Shown: positions 16,420 to 25,959, numbered from the stretch's first letter. The stretch is DNA of 51,643 nt from Alphaproteobacteria bacterium (GCA_016794305.1 JAEUKN010000009.1:1-51643), one strand, 5' to 3'. The notes: generated from the sequence alone by a model not told the origin. A program made the numbers and translations.

Positions 16420-17421
16420 TCACCTATTTTCAAAGCTGTTTTGATAGCTATTCAATTCCGGATTCACATCCATATCGCCATTCATATTTTGCTCGTACAT
16501 TGCTCCATTCTCCTTGGCTTGCCATATTAGGTCCTGACCTTGAAAAAATCCACCCCACAAAATTACAGCCCCATATAACACTATAAAGCTCATGACGCTC
16601 AATTGTGGCACAAAGATCGCGAAAACATAGGCAAATGGGTTTCTTTTAGGGATTTTTGTTTGTTCCTTGGGGTTCACGCGCGCAAATCTTTTTACAAGCC
16701 ATGGATAGTCTGCGATGAGTTCATGGAATGACATCCAAAATCCTTTGCTTTGCTGAACTTGTTGGAGATAGGCATCTTGATCGAGCGTAGCACATTTCTT
16801 GCCACCCACTGCCAATGCCGCCAGCCCAAAGCGTACCGATTGAAGGGAGTCGCAGCATGCCGCGCCGTAACGATCGCATGTATATTCCCGCGCGCGGGAG
16901 TATCCCGCCCCTAGTAACGGCAAAATCAATGCCGGAGATAAAAATGCTGCCCAAAAATTGTGATTGCGATGAAGATGCCCCATTTCATGCCCAATGTAAA
17001 AATTCAAGGCATCCGGATTTTCATCCATGGCATCCACAATATCGGACAGCAAAACGATATAATTTTGCCGCAAAAACCGTAAAGCAAAGGCGTTAAACAT
17101 CCCGTTCATGTGCAAAATATAGACTGTCGGTGTTTTCTTAAATTGAAAACGCTTGGCGCACCGCTCAACAGCGGCATGAATGTCCGGGAATTGTTCAGAC
17201 GAGACCAAAGCCCCGGTTCCGCGCAGGTGTGAAACAAATCCCGACTGCACAAAGAGATAAACTAGGAAAAAGACACCCAAAATGGCCAAACTCATGCCGA
17301 CGGTCCCAACAATAAAATGGAGCCATGCGAACGTTGATATGATCGCAGCAATGACAAACAGCTTGGGCTCGTTAGGATAAGGTTTAATGGCTGTGAAATT
17401 CTCGCTCTCTCCCTCACTCAT
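16420..17421 (-). CDS. M48-family membrane metallopeptidase
   Basis: A 333-residue zinc protease of the Ste24/HtpX-like superfamily. Two hydrophobic segments near residues 20-65 anchor the N-terminus. The zinc site HEMGH lies in FYIGHEMGHLHRNHNFW, and the third ligand Glu is in SRAREYTCDRYGAACC. A further hydrophobic segment (FAIFVPQLSVMSFIVLYGAV) lies near residue 280. By analogy it would degrade damaged membrane proteins, but the substrate is unknown. AAGGAGCG before the ATG supports the start. It is the last gene before trmL on this strand, with the repeat between them. Confidence 0.87.
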   Translation of the reverse strand: MSEGESENFTAIKPYPNEPKLFVIAAIISTFAWLHFIVGTVGMSLAILGVFFLVYLFVQSGFVSHLRGTGALVSSEQFPDIHAAVERCAKRFQFKKTPTVYILHMNGMFNAFALRFLRQNYIVLLSDIVDAMDENPDALNFYIGHEMGHLHRNHNFWAAFLSPALILPLLGAGYSRAREYTCDRYGAACCDSLQSVRFGLAALAVGGKKCATLDQDAYLQQVQQSKGFWMSFHELIADYPWLVKRFARVNPKEQTKIPKRNPFAYVFAIFVPQLSVMSFIVLYGAVILWGGFFQGQDLIWQAKENGAMYEQNMNGDMDVNPELNSYQNSFENR

Positions 17422-17536
17422 GTTCGCTCCTTAAATGTCTGGCTATGTCACAATATTGTTTTTCTGTTTAGTCAGCGGGGATTGTAGAGCCTAAATCTTA
17501 ATAAATTCCTATGGCACTTTTTATGATTTTCCGAAT

Positions 17537-18283
17537 TCATTCCGCCGCTAAAATCGAATAGAATAAATTTTTTCCGGCAGCATTGGCCACACATAGGGCG
17601 GGTTTTTCCTCGCAAGCCGCGCAATTGGCCACTTCAAACGGGGCATTGGCGCCGCTATGCAGGCTGGCTTCAATAAAAAAATTTTCAAGCGAATCGCCGC
17701 TGACGGTTGGAATTACAGTGCTGCCCGTGAGTTTACGGTTAATTTCCGCGCACACGGGGGTTTTAATCTCATAGGCCGCAAAGATAATATCGGGCGCGGT
17801 GGTGGGGGTCCATTCAATATTATTAAATCGGCCGATATAATATCCGGCCGCGAGCCCCACCCCGTCATCATCATTGGCATCTTGCGGGAGGGATTTATAG
17901 CCCAAGCCACCGCCCGATGGATGAAATAATTTATGAATATTGGGGTTGGCGGGGGCGTCCGTATTAAAATCACTATCGTTGGGCAGCATAAAATCAATCT
18001 GATCCGCCGTAATGCCGCCCGCGTCCATTTGGGTGAGGTTATTGGCGGCGGTGGCGGCATAGCTCAAAATCTCGTTTGCCGCCACCTTGGCGCGCCCGCT
18101 GTCGAGTTCCGCGACACCGCTATTCTGTTGACCGCCACGGGAGAGCGCAAAAATCAATGCGCCAAAAAGCACCACGGCCACCAAAATATATAAAAACGCA
18201 TTGCCCCGGTTGGATTTTGACCTATTTACATTGACCGGATAAGCAAAGATAGAAAAATAATTTTTCTTAAAAGCCTTGCGCAT
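17537..18283 (-). CDS. Secreted or membrane-anchored pilin-like protein of unknown function
   Basis: A 248-residue protein not assigned to a named family. Residues about 26-50 (RGNAFLYILVAVVLFGALIF) form a single hydrophobic helix after a basic stretch, which looks like the N-terminal helix of a pseudopilin-like or inner-membrane-anchored protein. It lacks the GFTLIE leader seen in the 36-42 kb cluster. The remainder is an extracytoplasmic-looking domain with several Cys (KTPVCAEI, VANCAACEEKPALCVANA) and many Asp/Asn. Proteins with an RGN-x-hydrophobic start occur in Micavibrio-like bacteria (recollection, not checked). GGAGCA lies 5 bp before the ATG. Confidence 0.6.
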   Translation of the reverse strand: MRKAFKKNYFSIFAYPVNVNRSKSNRGNAFLYILVAVVLFGALIFALSRGGQQNSGVAELDSGRAKVAANEILSYAATAANNLTQMDAGGITADQIDFMLPNDSDFNTDAPANPNIHKLFHPSGGGLGYKSLPQDANDDDGVGLAAGYYIGRFNNIEWTPTTAPDIIFAAYEIKTPVCAEINRKLTGSTVIPTVSGDSLENFFIEASLHSGANAPFEVANCAACEEKPALCVANAAGKNLFYSILAAE

Positions 18284-18409
18284 CAGCTGCTCCGTTCATA
18301 ATTGCTTAAGAGAGTAAGTTTAAATTAGGATGTTAGTCAATTTTATATCATATTATCTCATAATGATATGATCCGCTTCTAACTTTTTATAATTTTTCGG
18401 GTTATTTAT

Positions 18410-18554
18410 GGGCACTTCTAAAAACCTCCGGATTGCGGATGAGATACTAGGAGCGAGAAACGCAGGACCGTAAGTGTACATTGATGTACATGCGGATCCG
18501 AGTATCGCAGCGACGCGGGAGATCGCCGCAAGACGGAGGTTTTTAGAAGTGCCC
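18410..18554. repeat. MITE-like palindromic repeat, family Y
   Basis: A 145-bp element with perfect 21-bp inverted ends (GGGCACTTCTAAAAACCTCC plus one more base; mirrored at the right). Its core GTGTACATTGATGTACAT resembles the core of family X. It lies 24 bp before the response regulator start and can fold as one long cruciform. Only one copy is in this window. Confidence 0.8.
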
Positions 18555-18577
18555 TTTAGTTTATTGAGGAGTCTCAT

Positions 18578-18982
18578 ATGTTAGACCATGAAGCAAAATC
18601 ATCCCCTCACACGGTTAAAAAAATCCTGATTGTCGAGGATGAGCGCGAATTGTGCAATATTCTTTATTTCGACCTAACCAATCGCGGGTACGAGGTAGAG
18701 ATTGCCCATAACGGTCAGGAGGGGTTGGAGAAATTGCAACTGACGGAACCCGATATGATCATTTGCGACCGCGCTATGCCCGTGATGTCCGGATTTCAGA
18801 TGCTGGAGCGGATACGCGGCGGCTATCCGCAATATAAAAATCTTCCGATTGTGTTTTTAACCGCGCTCAGTGATCCGCGCGATCGCCATTCGGTAGATCA
18901 TCTCAACCCCGCCGCTTATCTTGAAAAACCGGTGGATCTAGAGCGTTTGGCAAAAACCATTGAACAAATATTTGCGGAATAA
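18578..18982 (+). CDS. Single-domain response regulator (CheY-like receiver)
   Basis: A 134-residue receiver domain with no output domain. Acidic residues in VEDERELC, the phospho-acceptor Asp in MIICDRAMPVMSG, the Thr in IVFLTALSDP and the Lys in LEKPVD are all present, so it should be phosphorylatable. Its partner kinase is not in the window. GAGGAG before the ATG supports the start. It sits between two MITE-like palindromes (18410-18554 and 18995-19139). It could work in chemotaxis, polar localisation or c-di-GMP signalling; the sequence does not decide. Confidence 0.92.
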   Translation: MLDHEAKSSPHTVKKILIVEDERELCNILYFDLTNRGYEVEIAHNGQEGLEKLQLTEPDMIICDRAMPVMSGFQMLERIRGGYPQYKNLPIVFLTALSDPRDRHSVDHLNPAAYLEKPVDLERLAKTIEQIFAE

Positions 18983-18994
18983 ATCTCTTGGCTA

Positions 18995-19139
18995 AGAACC
19001 TGTTCATGATCTCGCTGCGGCTAAGGATTTTTACGGTTGCTCAAAAACCGCATCGGATCGTACATAGATGTACGTGGACAAGGAAGCGCAGAAAATCGCA
19101 AAAAAGCCAACGCCGGAGTAGAGATCATGAACAGGTTCT
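18995..19139. repeat. MITE-like palindromic repeat, family X, copy 2
   Basis: A 145-bp copy of the element at 704-849 with perfect 19-bp inverted ends (AGAACCTGTTCATGATCTC). It lies 12 bp after the response regulator stop and about 155 bp upstream of homoserine dehydrogenase. Confidence 0.9.
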
Positions 19140-19295
19140 AAACCCTCTGGCCTCGAATCTTGGCGAATCCCCTTGATGTTTTACTTGTCAATTGTCGGGG
19201 TTTGGGTAACTATAAGGAGCATGAGAGTTTGTTGACAGGTTGTGAGAACTCAAGCCGTCCCCTTTGAGGGGTGATAATTGTTCGGAGGTCATACC

Positions 19296-20720
19296 ATGAA
19301 TTCGCGTTCCCACCAAAGCTCGTCTACTTCGCTTCCTCCTTTGCCGCGTACGCGCATTCAAATCGGGCTGGCGGGGATGGGAACCGTGGGTGGCGGCGTG
19401 GTTAAAATGCTGGAAAAAAATGCTGCGCTGATTTTTGATCGCAGCCACGCCGATATCCGCATTCATTCGGTGTTGGTGCGTGACCCGTTAAAGGCGCGCG
19501 CGGGTCAGATCTCGCCCGCACAATTTGTCAAAACCCCGCAAGAATTGATTGAAAATCAAGAGATTAATTTGATCATTGAGGCAATGGGCGGGCATGGCGA
19601 CCCGGCCTATAGTCTCGTTAAAGACTCGCTCAAGGCCGGAAAAGCGGTGATTACGGCGAACAAAGCCTTGCTGGCGCATCACGGCTTGGAATTGGCGCGC
19701 ATCGCCGAAGCCAACAACGTGCCGCTATACTATGAGGCCTCCGTGGCCGGCGGAATCCCGATTATAAAATTGGTGCGGGAAGGTTTGGGCGGAAACCGCA
19801 TTTCTAAAATTCTGGGCATCATGAACGGCACATCAAATTATATTTTGAGCACGATGGAACAAAGCGGCGCAGGATTTGCCGAAGTTTTGCAACAGGCGCA
19901 GGATTTTGGATATGCCGAATCCGACCCGACGCTTGATATTGGCGGCGGGGACGCCGCGCATAAGCTTGCCCTCCTCACCGCCTTATGCTTTGGTTGTGCG
20001 CCCGATTGCGCCCAAATCACATGTGGGGGAATTGAACATGTCACCCCTGAAGATATCGCGATTGCTGCGGAATTTAAATGCCGCATAAAATTGGTGGTAC
20101 AGGCGGAACGGCTTCATGACGGGCGCATTTTACAAATGGTTGTGCCCACACTCGTGCCCTATGATTTGCCGCTGGCGCATGTGGGCGGGGTGCTTAACGG
20201 GATTTATCTGCGCGGCGATTTTGTGGGATCAAGCTTTATCGAAGGGCGTGGCGCGGGCGCGGGGCCGACTGCATCGGCGATTTTATCCGATATTCTGGAC
20301 TATGCGATGCTGCGCGGTGGAGTGCAACAAGATGTGCAGCAAAATCACACTTCCGCCCATGCTGCGCCCCCCACTTTTGCGCCCATACGGCCGGTTTTTG
20401 GCGTGGGTGCATCACGGTTGACTACGGGGCAAACCACGGGCGGATTGGAATGGTACGGGCGCCATTATATTCGGCTGCGCGTGATGGACCGCCCCGGCGT
20501 GATTGCCGATATTGCGCCGATATTGCGCGATCATTTGGTGTCCATCGAAAGCCTGATCCAGCGCGGCCAATCGGAGGATGACCCGGTGAGTATTATCATC
20601 CTCACCCACGCCGTGAAGGGCAAAAATATTGCGGACGCCGTGCATAAACTGGCACAAATTCCGGCCATTTTACAAAGCCCGATGGTGATGCCGATTTTGG
20701 ATGCGGATGACGAGGGTTGA
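19296..20720 (+). CDS. hom: Homoserine dehydrogenase
   Basis: The enzyme reduces aspartate semialdehyde to homoserine with NAD(P)H, feeding threonine and methionine synthesis (thrC is at 10362). The 474-residue protein has the nucleotide-binding IGLAGMGTVGGGVVKML near the N-terminus. The catalytic region follows (VITANKALLAHHG, then YYEASVAGGIPIIKLVREGL and GIMNGTSNYILSTM). A C-terminal ACT domain (LRVMDRPGVIADIAPILRDH) is where threonine usually inhibits. The ATG at 19296 follows GGAGG with good spacing and is preferred to an in-frame TTG at 19278. The next gene starts 3 bp after its stop. Confidence 0.96.
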   Translation: MNSRSHQSSSTSLPPLPRTRIQIGLAGMGTVGGGVVKMLEKNAALIFDRSHADIRIHSVLVRDPLKARAGQISPAQFVKTPQELIENQEINLIIEAMGGHGDPAYSLVKDSLKAGKAVITANKALLAHHGLELARIAEANNVPLYYEASVAGGIPIIKLVREGLGGNRISKILGIMNGTSNYILSTMEQSGAGFAEVLQQAQDFGYAESDPTLDIGGGDAAHKLALLTALCFGCAPDCAQITCGGIEHVTPEDIAIAAEFKCRIKLVVQAERLHDGRILQMVVPTLVPYDLPLAHVGGVLNGIYLRGDFVGSSFIEGRGAGAGPTASAILSDILDYAMLRGGVQQDVQQNHTSAHAAPPTFAPIRPVFGVGASRLTTGQTTGGLEWYGRHYIRLRVMDRPGVIADIAPILRDHLVSIESLIQRGQSEDDPVSIIILTHAVKGKNIADAVHKLAQIPAILQSPMVMPILDADDEG

Positions 20721-20723
20721 ACT

Positions 20724-22490
20724 ATGCCGCATTACACCCCGCCCATCTCCGAAATTTTGGCTTTATTCAAGCCCCTCACACGGCCTATTTCATCCCCCGT
20801 TTATCAAGATGACGCAATCAAAAGTGATCAAATTCCGCCCGATATGGCGGCCATGATTTTAAACGAAGCCGCAAATTTTTCTGCACAAATTTTGGCACCG
20901 CTCAATGACATTGGCGACCGCGAAGGCGCCATTTTTAAAAACGGTCATGTCCGTTTGCCGCGTGCCTTTCTCACGGCCTATCAAGAATTTGTGAAGGCGG
21001 GATGGCCAAGCTTGGCGGCACCGGTTGAATATGGCGGCCAGGGCCTGCCGCACACGCTGTCCTTTGCGGTTCAGGAAATTTGGCAGGGCATGTCGCTCTC
21101 CTTTGGTTTGTGGCCTTTACTCAACCAATCCGCTGTGGTGGCTCTTTCCCAACACGGCTCTGCGGCGCAAAAATCGCTCTATTTGCCCAAATTAATTTCG
21201 GGGGAATGGACGGCTGCGATGGATCTGACCGAATCACAAGCCGGCTCGGACCTCTCGCAAATTCAAACCACAGCCTATGCGCAACCGGATGGCACGTATC
21301 GGCTAAAGGGTGAAAAGATTTTTATCAGTTTTGGTGAACATGATCTCTCACCCAACATCATTCATCTGGTGTTGGCCCACACGCGCGGGGGCGAGGATCG
21401 CACTAAAAATAATAATGAGGATCATCAAGGCTCAACCAAGAAGGGCAGCGGGCTTTCACTCTTTCTGGTGCCGAAGTTTTTGTCTGATGAGCAAGGCAAT
21501 TTAGGCGCGCGAAATAACGTGGAATGCCTACGGATTGAACACAAAATGGGCATCCATGCCGCCCCAACCTGCACGATGGGATTTGGCACCATGGGATTTG
21601 GGACCGTGAAGGCGGATGAGATCCATGAGAGCGCAAAAACCGGAGCCGTCGGATTTTTGATTGGCGAAGTTGGGGCCGGGCTGCGGCAAATGTTTACCAT
21701 GATGAATCATGCGCGGCTTCATGTGGGACTGCAGGGCGTGGCCATTTCCCAACGCGCGTTTGAATCCGCCAAAACCTATGCCCATGACCGTATTCAGGGC
21801 ATCCCGCCGCAAAGTCAACCACACGGGCAACCATTCGGGCACCCGCTCCCTATTGCGGCGCATCCCGATGTGGGGCGGATGCTCTTGCACATGGAATGCC
21901 TCACATTGGCGGGGCGGGCTTTGTGTTTTGAATCGGCGCATGCGCTTGATATGAACCGTGAAAGACGGGTTGACTTGCTCACGCCGCTGGTGAAATCATG
22001 GTGCACCGATAATGCCGTGATCATAACCTCCCTCGCTATTCAGGTGTTTGGCGGCATGGGATATATCGAGGAAACAGGCGTGGCCCAATATTACCGCGAC
22101 GCACGGATTCTGCCGATTTACGAAGGCACCAACGGCATTCAGGCCCACGATTTTATCCTGCGCAAAGTGATCAAAAATAACGGTGCGGAATTGACGGCCT
22201 ATATGGATGAATTGGGCGAATCTGAAGAACCTGAGCTCACTCGCACGCTCGATTTGCTGCGGCAAACTCTGCAGCAAATTTTGGATCATCAATCGGATAT
22301 TGGACCAATTTGTGAGCTTGCCACAACGTTCCTAAATTTCTGTGCGACCGTCATTTGCGGCTGCTTGATGGAAAAAATTGCTGCGGCAGATGATCAAAAA
22401 TTGCTGCAGTTTCATTTTTACCTTGATCATATTTTACCGCAAATTTTATCCCATCACGCCACAATTAACCGGGTTCTGAACCGCACATAA
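20724..22490 (+). CDS. Acyl-CoA dehydrogenase, long type, second paralogue
   Basis: A 588-residue FAD acyl-CoA dehydrogenase of the same long subfamily as 4958-6763. Equivalent segments are [42 protein letters not shown] and [13 protein letters not shown] (catalytic Glu). It carries extra residues near 220 ([20 protein letters not shown]), a hydrophilic insert absent from the first paralogue. It is 3 bp from hom and 51 bp before ETF-QO, so it is probably co-transcribed with the enzyme that accepts its electrons via ETF. Its acyl substrate is unknown. Confidence 0.93.
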   Translation: MPHYTPPISEILALFKPLTRPISSPVYQDDAIKSDQIPPDMAAMILNEAANFSAQILAPLNDIGDREGAIFKNGHVRLPRAFLTAYQEFVKAGWPSLAAPVEYGGQGLPHTLSFAVQEIWQGMSLSFGLWPLLNQSAVVALSQHGSAAQKSLYLPKLISGEWTAAMDLTESQAGSDLSQIQTTAYAQPDGTYRLKGEKIFISFGEHDLSPNIIHLVLAHTRGGEDRTKNNNEDHQGSTKKGSGLSLFLVPKFLSDEQGNLGARNNVECLRIEHKMGIHAAPTCTMGFGTMGFGTVKADEIHESAKTGAVGFLIGEVGAGLRQMFTMMNHARLHVGLQGVAISQRAFESAKTYAHDRIQGIPPQSQPHGQPFGHPLPIAAHPDVGRMLLHMECLTLAGRALCFESAHALDMNRERRVDLLTPLVKSWCTDNAVIITSLAIQVFGGMGYIEETGVAQYYRDARILPIYEGTNGIQAHDFILRKVIKNNGAELTAYMDELGESEEPELTRTLDLLRQTLQQILDHQSDIGPICELATTFLNFCATVICGCLMEKIAAADDQKLLQFHFYLDHILPQILSHHATINRVLNRT

Positions 22491-22541
22491 AACCGCATAT
22501 AAGTACGTACAAATACGCATAAATAACAGCAGGAGTTCTGC

Positions 22542-24206
22542 ATGAGTTTTTCTCTCCCCGATGATCCCAAACGCTTGGCCCGCGAGTCAATGGATTATGA
22601 TGTGGTGATTGTGGGCGGCGGCCCGGCGGGGCTGTCTTGCGCCATTCGGCTCAAACAACTCAATGCGGACCTTAAAATATGCTTGCTGGAAAAAGGATCA
22701 CAAATCGGCGCGCATTTGCTCTCTGGTGCGGTGCTGGACCCGCGAGCATTGAGCGAATTAATCCCCGATTGGAGCTCAAAAGGCGCGCCGCTCCATTGCC
22801 CCGTGGTCAGTGACCAATTTTTGTGGTGGAGCGAAAAATATTCTTTTTCCTTGCCCGTGCCGCCGCAAATGCGCAATGACGGCAACTATATTATCTCGCT
22901 CGGGGAATTGGGGCGATGGCTGGCACAACAGGCCGAATCACTGGGCGTGGAAATTTATTGCGGCTTTGCGGGAACAGAAATTTTGCTGGATGAAAGGGGC
23001 CAAGTCTGCGGCGTGGCCACGGGCGATATGGGCGTATTGAAATCGGGGGAACATGGCCCGAATTATCAATCGGGCATCAATATTTTTGCCCGGCAAATTG
23101 TGCTGGCCGAAGGCTGTCACGGCTCACTTTCCAAGGAGATTATCCGCCATTTTCAATTGCGTGGGCCGAACCAATTTCAAACCTATGGGCTGGGTGTAAA
23201 GGAAATTTGGGAAATCGCCCCGGAAAAATCTCGCCCCGGCCATGTGATGCATAGTATCGGCTGGCCTTTGAATTCTGCGACCTATGGCGGGTCGTGGCTC
23301 TATCATATGAATGACGGGCTGGTTTCACTCGGGTATGTTGTGGGGCTTGACTATCGCAATCCCACGCTCTCACCTTTTGAAGAAATGCAGCGTCATAAGC
23401 TCCACCCCTATCTGCGCGACTTGTTAAAGGGCGGGAAACGCTTGGCTTACGGGGCTCGCGCGATTGTGGAAGGGGGATTAAATGCGCTGCCCAAACTCAC
23501 CTTTCCGGGCGGTCTACTGATTGGCGACGCGGCCGGGTTTTTAAATATGGCGCGGATTAAGGGCAATCATACGGCGATGAAATCGGGTATGCTGGCGGCA
23601 GAGTCGATATGTGATTATTTGAGTTCAACCCAGGAGCCTAGACAGCCCGACGCCCGGGAATGCAGTGATTTTACTCAGCGGTTTCAAAATTCATGGGTTT
23701 ATGATGAACTCTACCGCGTGCGCAATATTCGTCAGGGCTTTCGCTGGGGCCGCGTGGCGGGGATGATTCATGCGGGGTTGCAAACTTTGGGTGCGTGGCG
23801 GATTCCGTATCACCTGAAGGTTCAGGCCGATCATCGGCACCTGATGCCGCTTTCACACTGCACGCCGATATCCTATCCTAAGCCTGATCATATTCTGACC
23901 TTTGATCGGCTTTCTTCGGTCCATTTAACCAATACGTTTCATGAGGAAAATCAACCCTGTCATCTCCAACTGCGCGATCCCCATATCCCCATCACGGTCA
24001 ACTTGCCGCAATGGGGGGAACCCGCGCAATTTTATTGCCCCGCCGCAGTCTATGAAATCATCAACGGGGCCGACAACAAACCGGTTTTCCAGATTAATGC
24101 GCAAAACTGCATTCATTGTAAAACCTGCGATATTAAGGACCCGTCACAAAATATTAATTGGGTCCCCCCGCAGGGCGGCGAAGGACCAAATTATAGCAAT
24201 ATGTAG
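22542..24206 (+). CDS. Electron transfer flavoprotein-ubiquinone oxidoreductase
   Basis: ETF-QO passes electrons from reduced ETF to ubiquinone in the inner membrane, the outlet of acyl-CoA dehydrogenases. The 554-residue length fits. The FAD-binding motif VVIVGGGPAGLSCAIRLKQL lies near residue 20. The second flavin-contact region GLLIGDAAGFLNMARIKGNH and the C-terminal 4Fe-4S ligands (NCIHCKTCDIKDPSQNINW) are intact, and the normal C-terminal GGEGPNYSNM is present. AGGAG before the ATG supports the start. It is the last gene of the hom/dehydrogenase run and is followed by the parS-containing palindrome. Confidence 0.96.
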   Translation: MSFSLPDDPKRLARESMDYDVVIVGGGPAGLSCAIRLKQLNADLKICLLEKGSQIGAHLLSGAVLDPRALSELIPDWSSKGAPLHCPVVSDQFLWWSEKYSFSLPVPPQMRNDGNYIISLGELGRWLAQQAESLGVEIYCGFAGTEILLDERGQVCGVATGDMGVLKSGEHGPNYQSGINIFARQIVLAEGCHGSLSKEIIRHFQLRGPNQFQTYGLGVKEIWEIAPEKSRPGHVMHSIGWPLNSATYGGSWLYHMNDGLVSLGYVVGLDYRNPTLSPFEEMQRHKLHPYLRDLLKGGKRLAYGARAIVEGGLNALPKLTFPGGLLIGDAAGFLNMARIKGNHTAMKSGMLAAESICDYLSSTQEPRQPDARECSDFTQRFQNSWVYDELYRVRNIRQGFRWGRVAGMIHAGLQTLGAWRIPYHLKVQADHRHLMPLSHCTPISYPKPDHILTFDRLSSVHLTNTFHEENQPCHLQLRDPHIPITVNLPQWGEPAQFYCPAAVYEIINGADNKPVFQINAQNCIHCKTCDIKDPSQNINWVPPQGGEGPNYSNM

Positions 24207-24208
24207 GT

Positions 24209-24288
24209 TTTACCATAACATCATTGTTTCACACAATAAAATGTTTCACGTGAAACATTTGTGGAACAAATCACGGTTTATGGTAAAA
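24209..24288. repeat. Extended palindrome centred on a parS-like site
   Basis: TTTTACCATAA (24209-24219) and TTATGGTAAAA (24278-24288) are perfect inverted repeats whose midpoint is within 1 bp of the parS midpoint. Inside them, TTGTTTCACA and TGTGGAACAA pair imperfectly. The 80-bp unit sits between convergent genes and could also work as a two-way terminator. Confidence 0.75.
24242..24257. other. parS-like ParB-binding site
   Basis: TGTTTCACGTGAAACA is a perfect 16-bp palindrome identical to the consensus bacterial chromosomal parS. ParB binds such sites and spreads to organise the replication-origin region. parA and parB are not in the window. The site lies between the stops of ETF-QO and the lipoprotein gene. 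Confidence 0.85.
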
Positions 24289-24300
24289 TTTCGCGATCTA

Positions 24301-24837
24301 TTATTTGTTATATTCGCGCTCTTTAGGGGTATTTTCATAGACTTTGGTGCGATAGCGTTCATAGCCAATCGTGTCTAGGTAAGTATCGCGGGCGCGTTCA
24401 TCCGTTTTGTAATTCACGTAACGTACACGTTCCCATCCTTTATTGCTCATACAGCCCTCAAAATCGTGGAAATCATACATTTCGGTGCGCATAAACCCGT
24501 CACGCTCAGGGCTGTTCCAATTTTCCAATCGGGCTTGGGGTGATTCCGGAATCACGCGATTGGCGTTGCGGTCCCAGGTTTCGGCTGGGACGGCCTCTTT
24601 AATGGCCCCCATGCGCTCCATTTCATTCACGACAGAGGTACAGTTGGCCAAGTCTTGGAACAAGAGTTGTTGCGCCTTCGGGCCTTGTTGATAAATCGAA
24701 TCAGTCACGCCGATGCGTTGCCAATAACGGCCATTTTCGTCAAATTCCTTTTGCACTTGCGTTCCGCAGCCGCTCAAAACCACAGCCACCAAAGACAGAG
24801 AGAGGAAAACGCGCATATGAAGCATCACAACCACCAT
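24301..24837 (-). CDS. Predicted lipoprotein of unknown function
   Basis: A 178-residue protein with a lipoprotein signal peptide ending in the lipobox LSGC (about residue 23), so it should be lipidated and exported. The mature part is hydrophilic, rich in Arg, Glu and Tyr, with Cys at NCTSV and FEGCMSNKGW. The latter block (xGCMxxKGWxxV) is typical of small alphaproteobacterial lipoproteins. No function is known. The start is unsure: ATGs at 24837, 24825 and 24816 are in frame, and the last gives the most usual signal peptide. Confidence 0.75.
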   Translation of the reverse strand: MVVVMLHMRVFLSLSLVAVVLSGCGTQVQKEFDENGRYWQRIGVTDSIYQQGPKAQQLLFQDLANCTSVVNEMERMGAIKEAVPAETWDRNANRVIPESPQARLENWNSPERDGFMRTEMYDFHDFEGCMSNKGWERVRYVNYKTDERARDTYLDTIGYERYRTKVYENTPKEREYNK

Positions 24838-24951
24838 TTCAAATTAAACCGCCCCTAAAACAACCATAGAATAACAGGAGAGAGCGGACAACTCAATCGC
24901 AATAATTATATTAAGTGAGAAAAAGCGAAAATTTTGGCTCGTCCGATCCGA

Positions 24952-25959
24952 TTACCGCCGCAATTTGCCACGGGGCGGAGGGGGGGTTTCAGCACAAATT
25001 TTGTCCACGATTTCATCCAATGCCTGGTCCGCGCGCAGATTTTCCACCTGACATGTGCCGGCCGCATGGTGGCCACCCCCGCCATAGGACAGGCACAGCG
25101 CGCCAATATTCACCGGCGAGGTTTTGTTCAGAATCGATTTACCCAACGCCAAAACCGTGTTTTGACGATTTTTCCCCCACATCACATGGATGGACACATT
25201 GCACAGCGGAAACAGCGCATAAATCATAAAACGATTGCCGGCATAGATGGTGGATTCGTTGCGCAAATCAAGCACCACCACATTTTTGCGCACCCGCGCA
25301 CAGCGTTCGATTTGTTCCTTAAATTTCGGGAATTGATCTTCGAACAATTCCACCCGTTCCACCACATCGGGCAATTGCAGAATGCGGTTGATGTCATGAT
25401 GTTCGCGGCAATAATCAATCAATTTCATCATCAGTTGATAGTTAGAAATGCTGAAATCCCGAAACCGCCCGAGCCCCGTGCGCGCATCCATGATGAAGGA
25501 TAATAATTCCCACCCTTCGGGATGGAGGATATCTTCCTTGGTAAAGGCCGCCGAGTCTGCCTTGTCCACCGCGCGCATCATATCTTCGCTGATGGTCGGG
25601 AAAGCTTTGGCCCCGCCGAAATATTCATAAACAACGCGAGCAGCAGAGGGCGCAGTCCCTTCGATAATATGATTCGGGCTTTTGCCCCCGGTGCGTTCAA
25701 CCTCGCTCGCGTGATGGTCAAAAGCCATATACACACCATCCACATAAGGAAGATTGGTGGTGATGTCATCGGGGCCGACTTCGACCAATCCATCCTGCAT
25801 ATCTTTGGGATGGGCAAACATAATATCGTCAATAATGCCCAGTTCTTTTAACAATACGCCGCAGACCAACCCATCCATATCACTGCGCGTGATCAGTCGA
25901 TATCGCTTATTTTTTTCGGGCATCATTTTTTCGCGCATTAGTTGGGATTGAGCTGGCAT
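24952..25959 (-). CDS. DHH-family phosphoesterase
   Basis: A 335-residue protein with a DHH domain followed by a DHHA1 domain. Metal-binding motifs are RSDMDGLVCGVLL near the start and FDHHASE, and the substrate-binding GGGGHHAAGTC is near the C-terminus. Relatives are exopolyphosphatase-like, oligoribonuclease (NrnA) or cyclic dinucleotide phosphodiesterases; the sequence alone does not choose among them. The ATG at 25959 follows GGAGA at a reasonable spacing and matches the domain start better than the upstream in-frame codon at 26010. It is divergent from the COQ9-family gene. Confidence 0.82.
   Translation of the reverse strand: MPAQSQLMREKMMPEKNKRYRLITRSDMDGLVCGVLLKELGIIDDIMFAHPKDMQDGLVEVGPDDITTNLPYVDGVYMAFDHHASEVERTGGKSPNHIIEGTAPSAARVVYEYFGGAKAFPTISEDMMRAVDKADSAAFTKEDILHPEGWELLSFIMDARTGLGRFRDFSISNYQLMMKLIDYCREHHDINRILQLPDVVERVELFEDQFPKFKEQIERCARVRKNVVVLDLRNESTIYAGNRFMIYALFPLCNVSIHVMWGKNRQNTVLALGKSILNKTSPVNIGALCLSYGGGGHHAAGTCQVENLRADQALDEIVDKICAETPPPPRGKLRR

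Noticed and set aside
19227..19280. TTGACA upstream of homoserine dehydrogenase as promoter
   Set aside because: No -10 box at 16-18 bp; GATAAT lies too far downstream.
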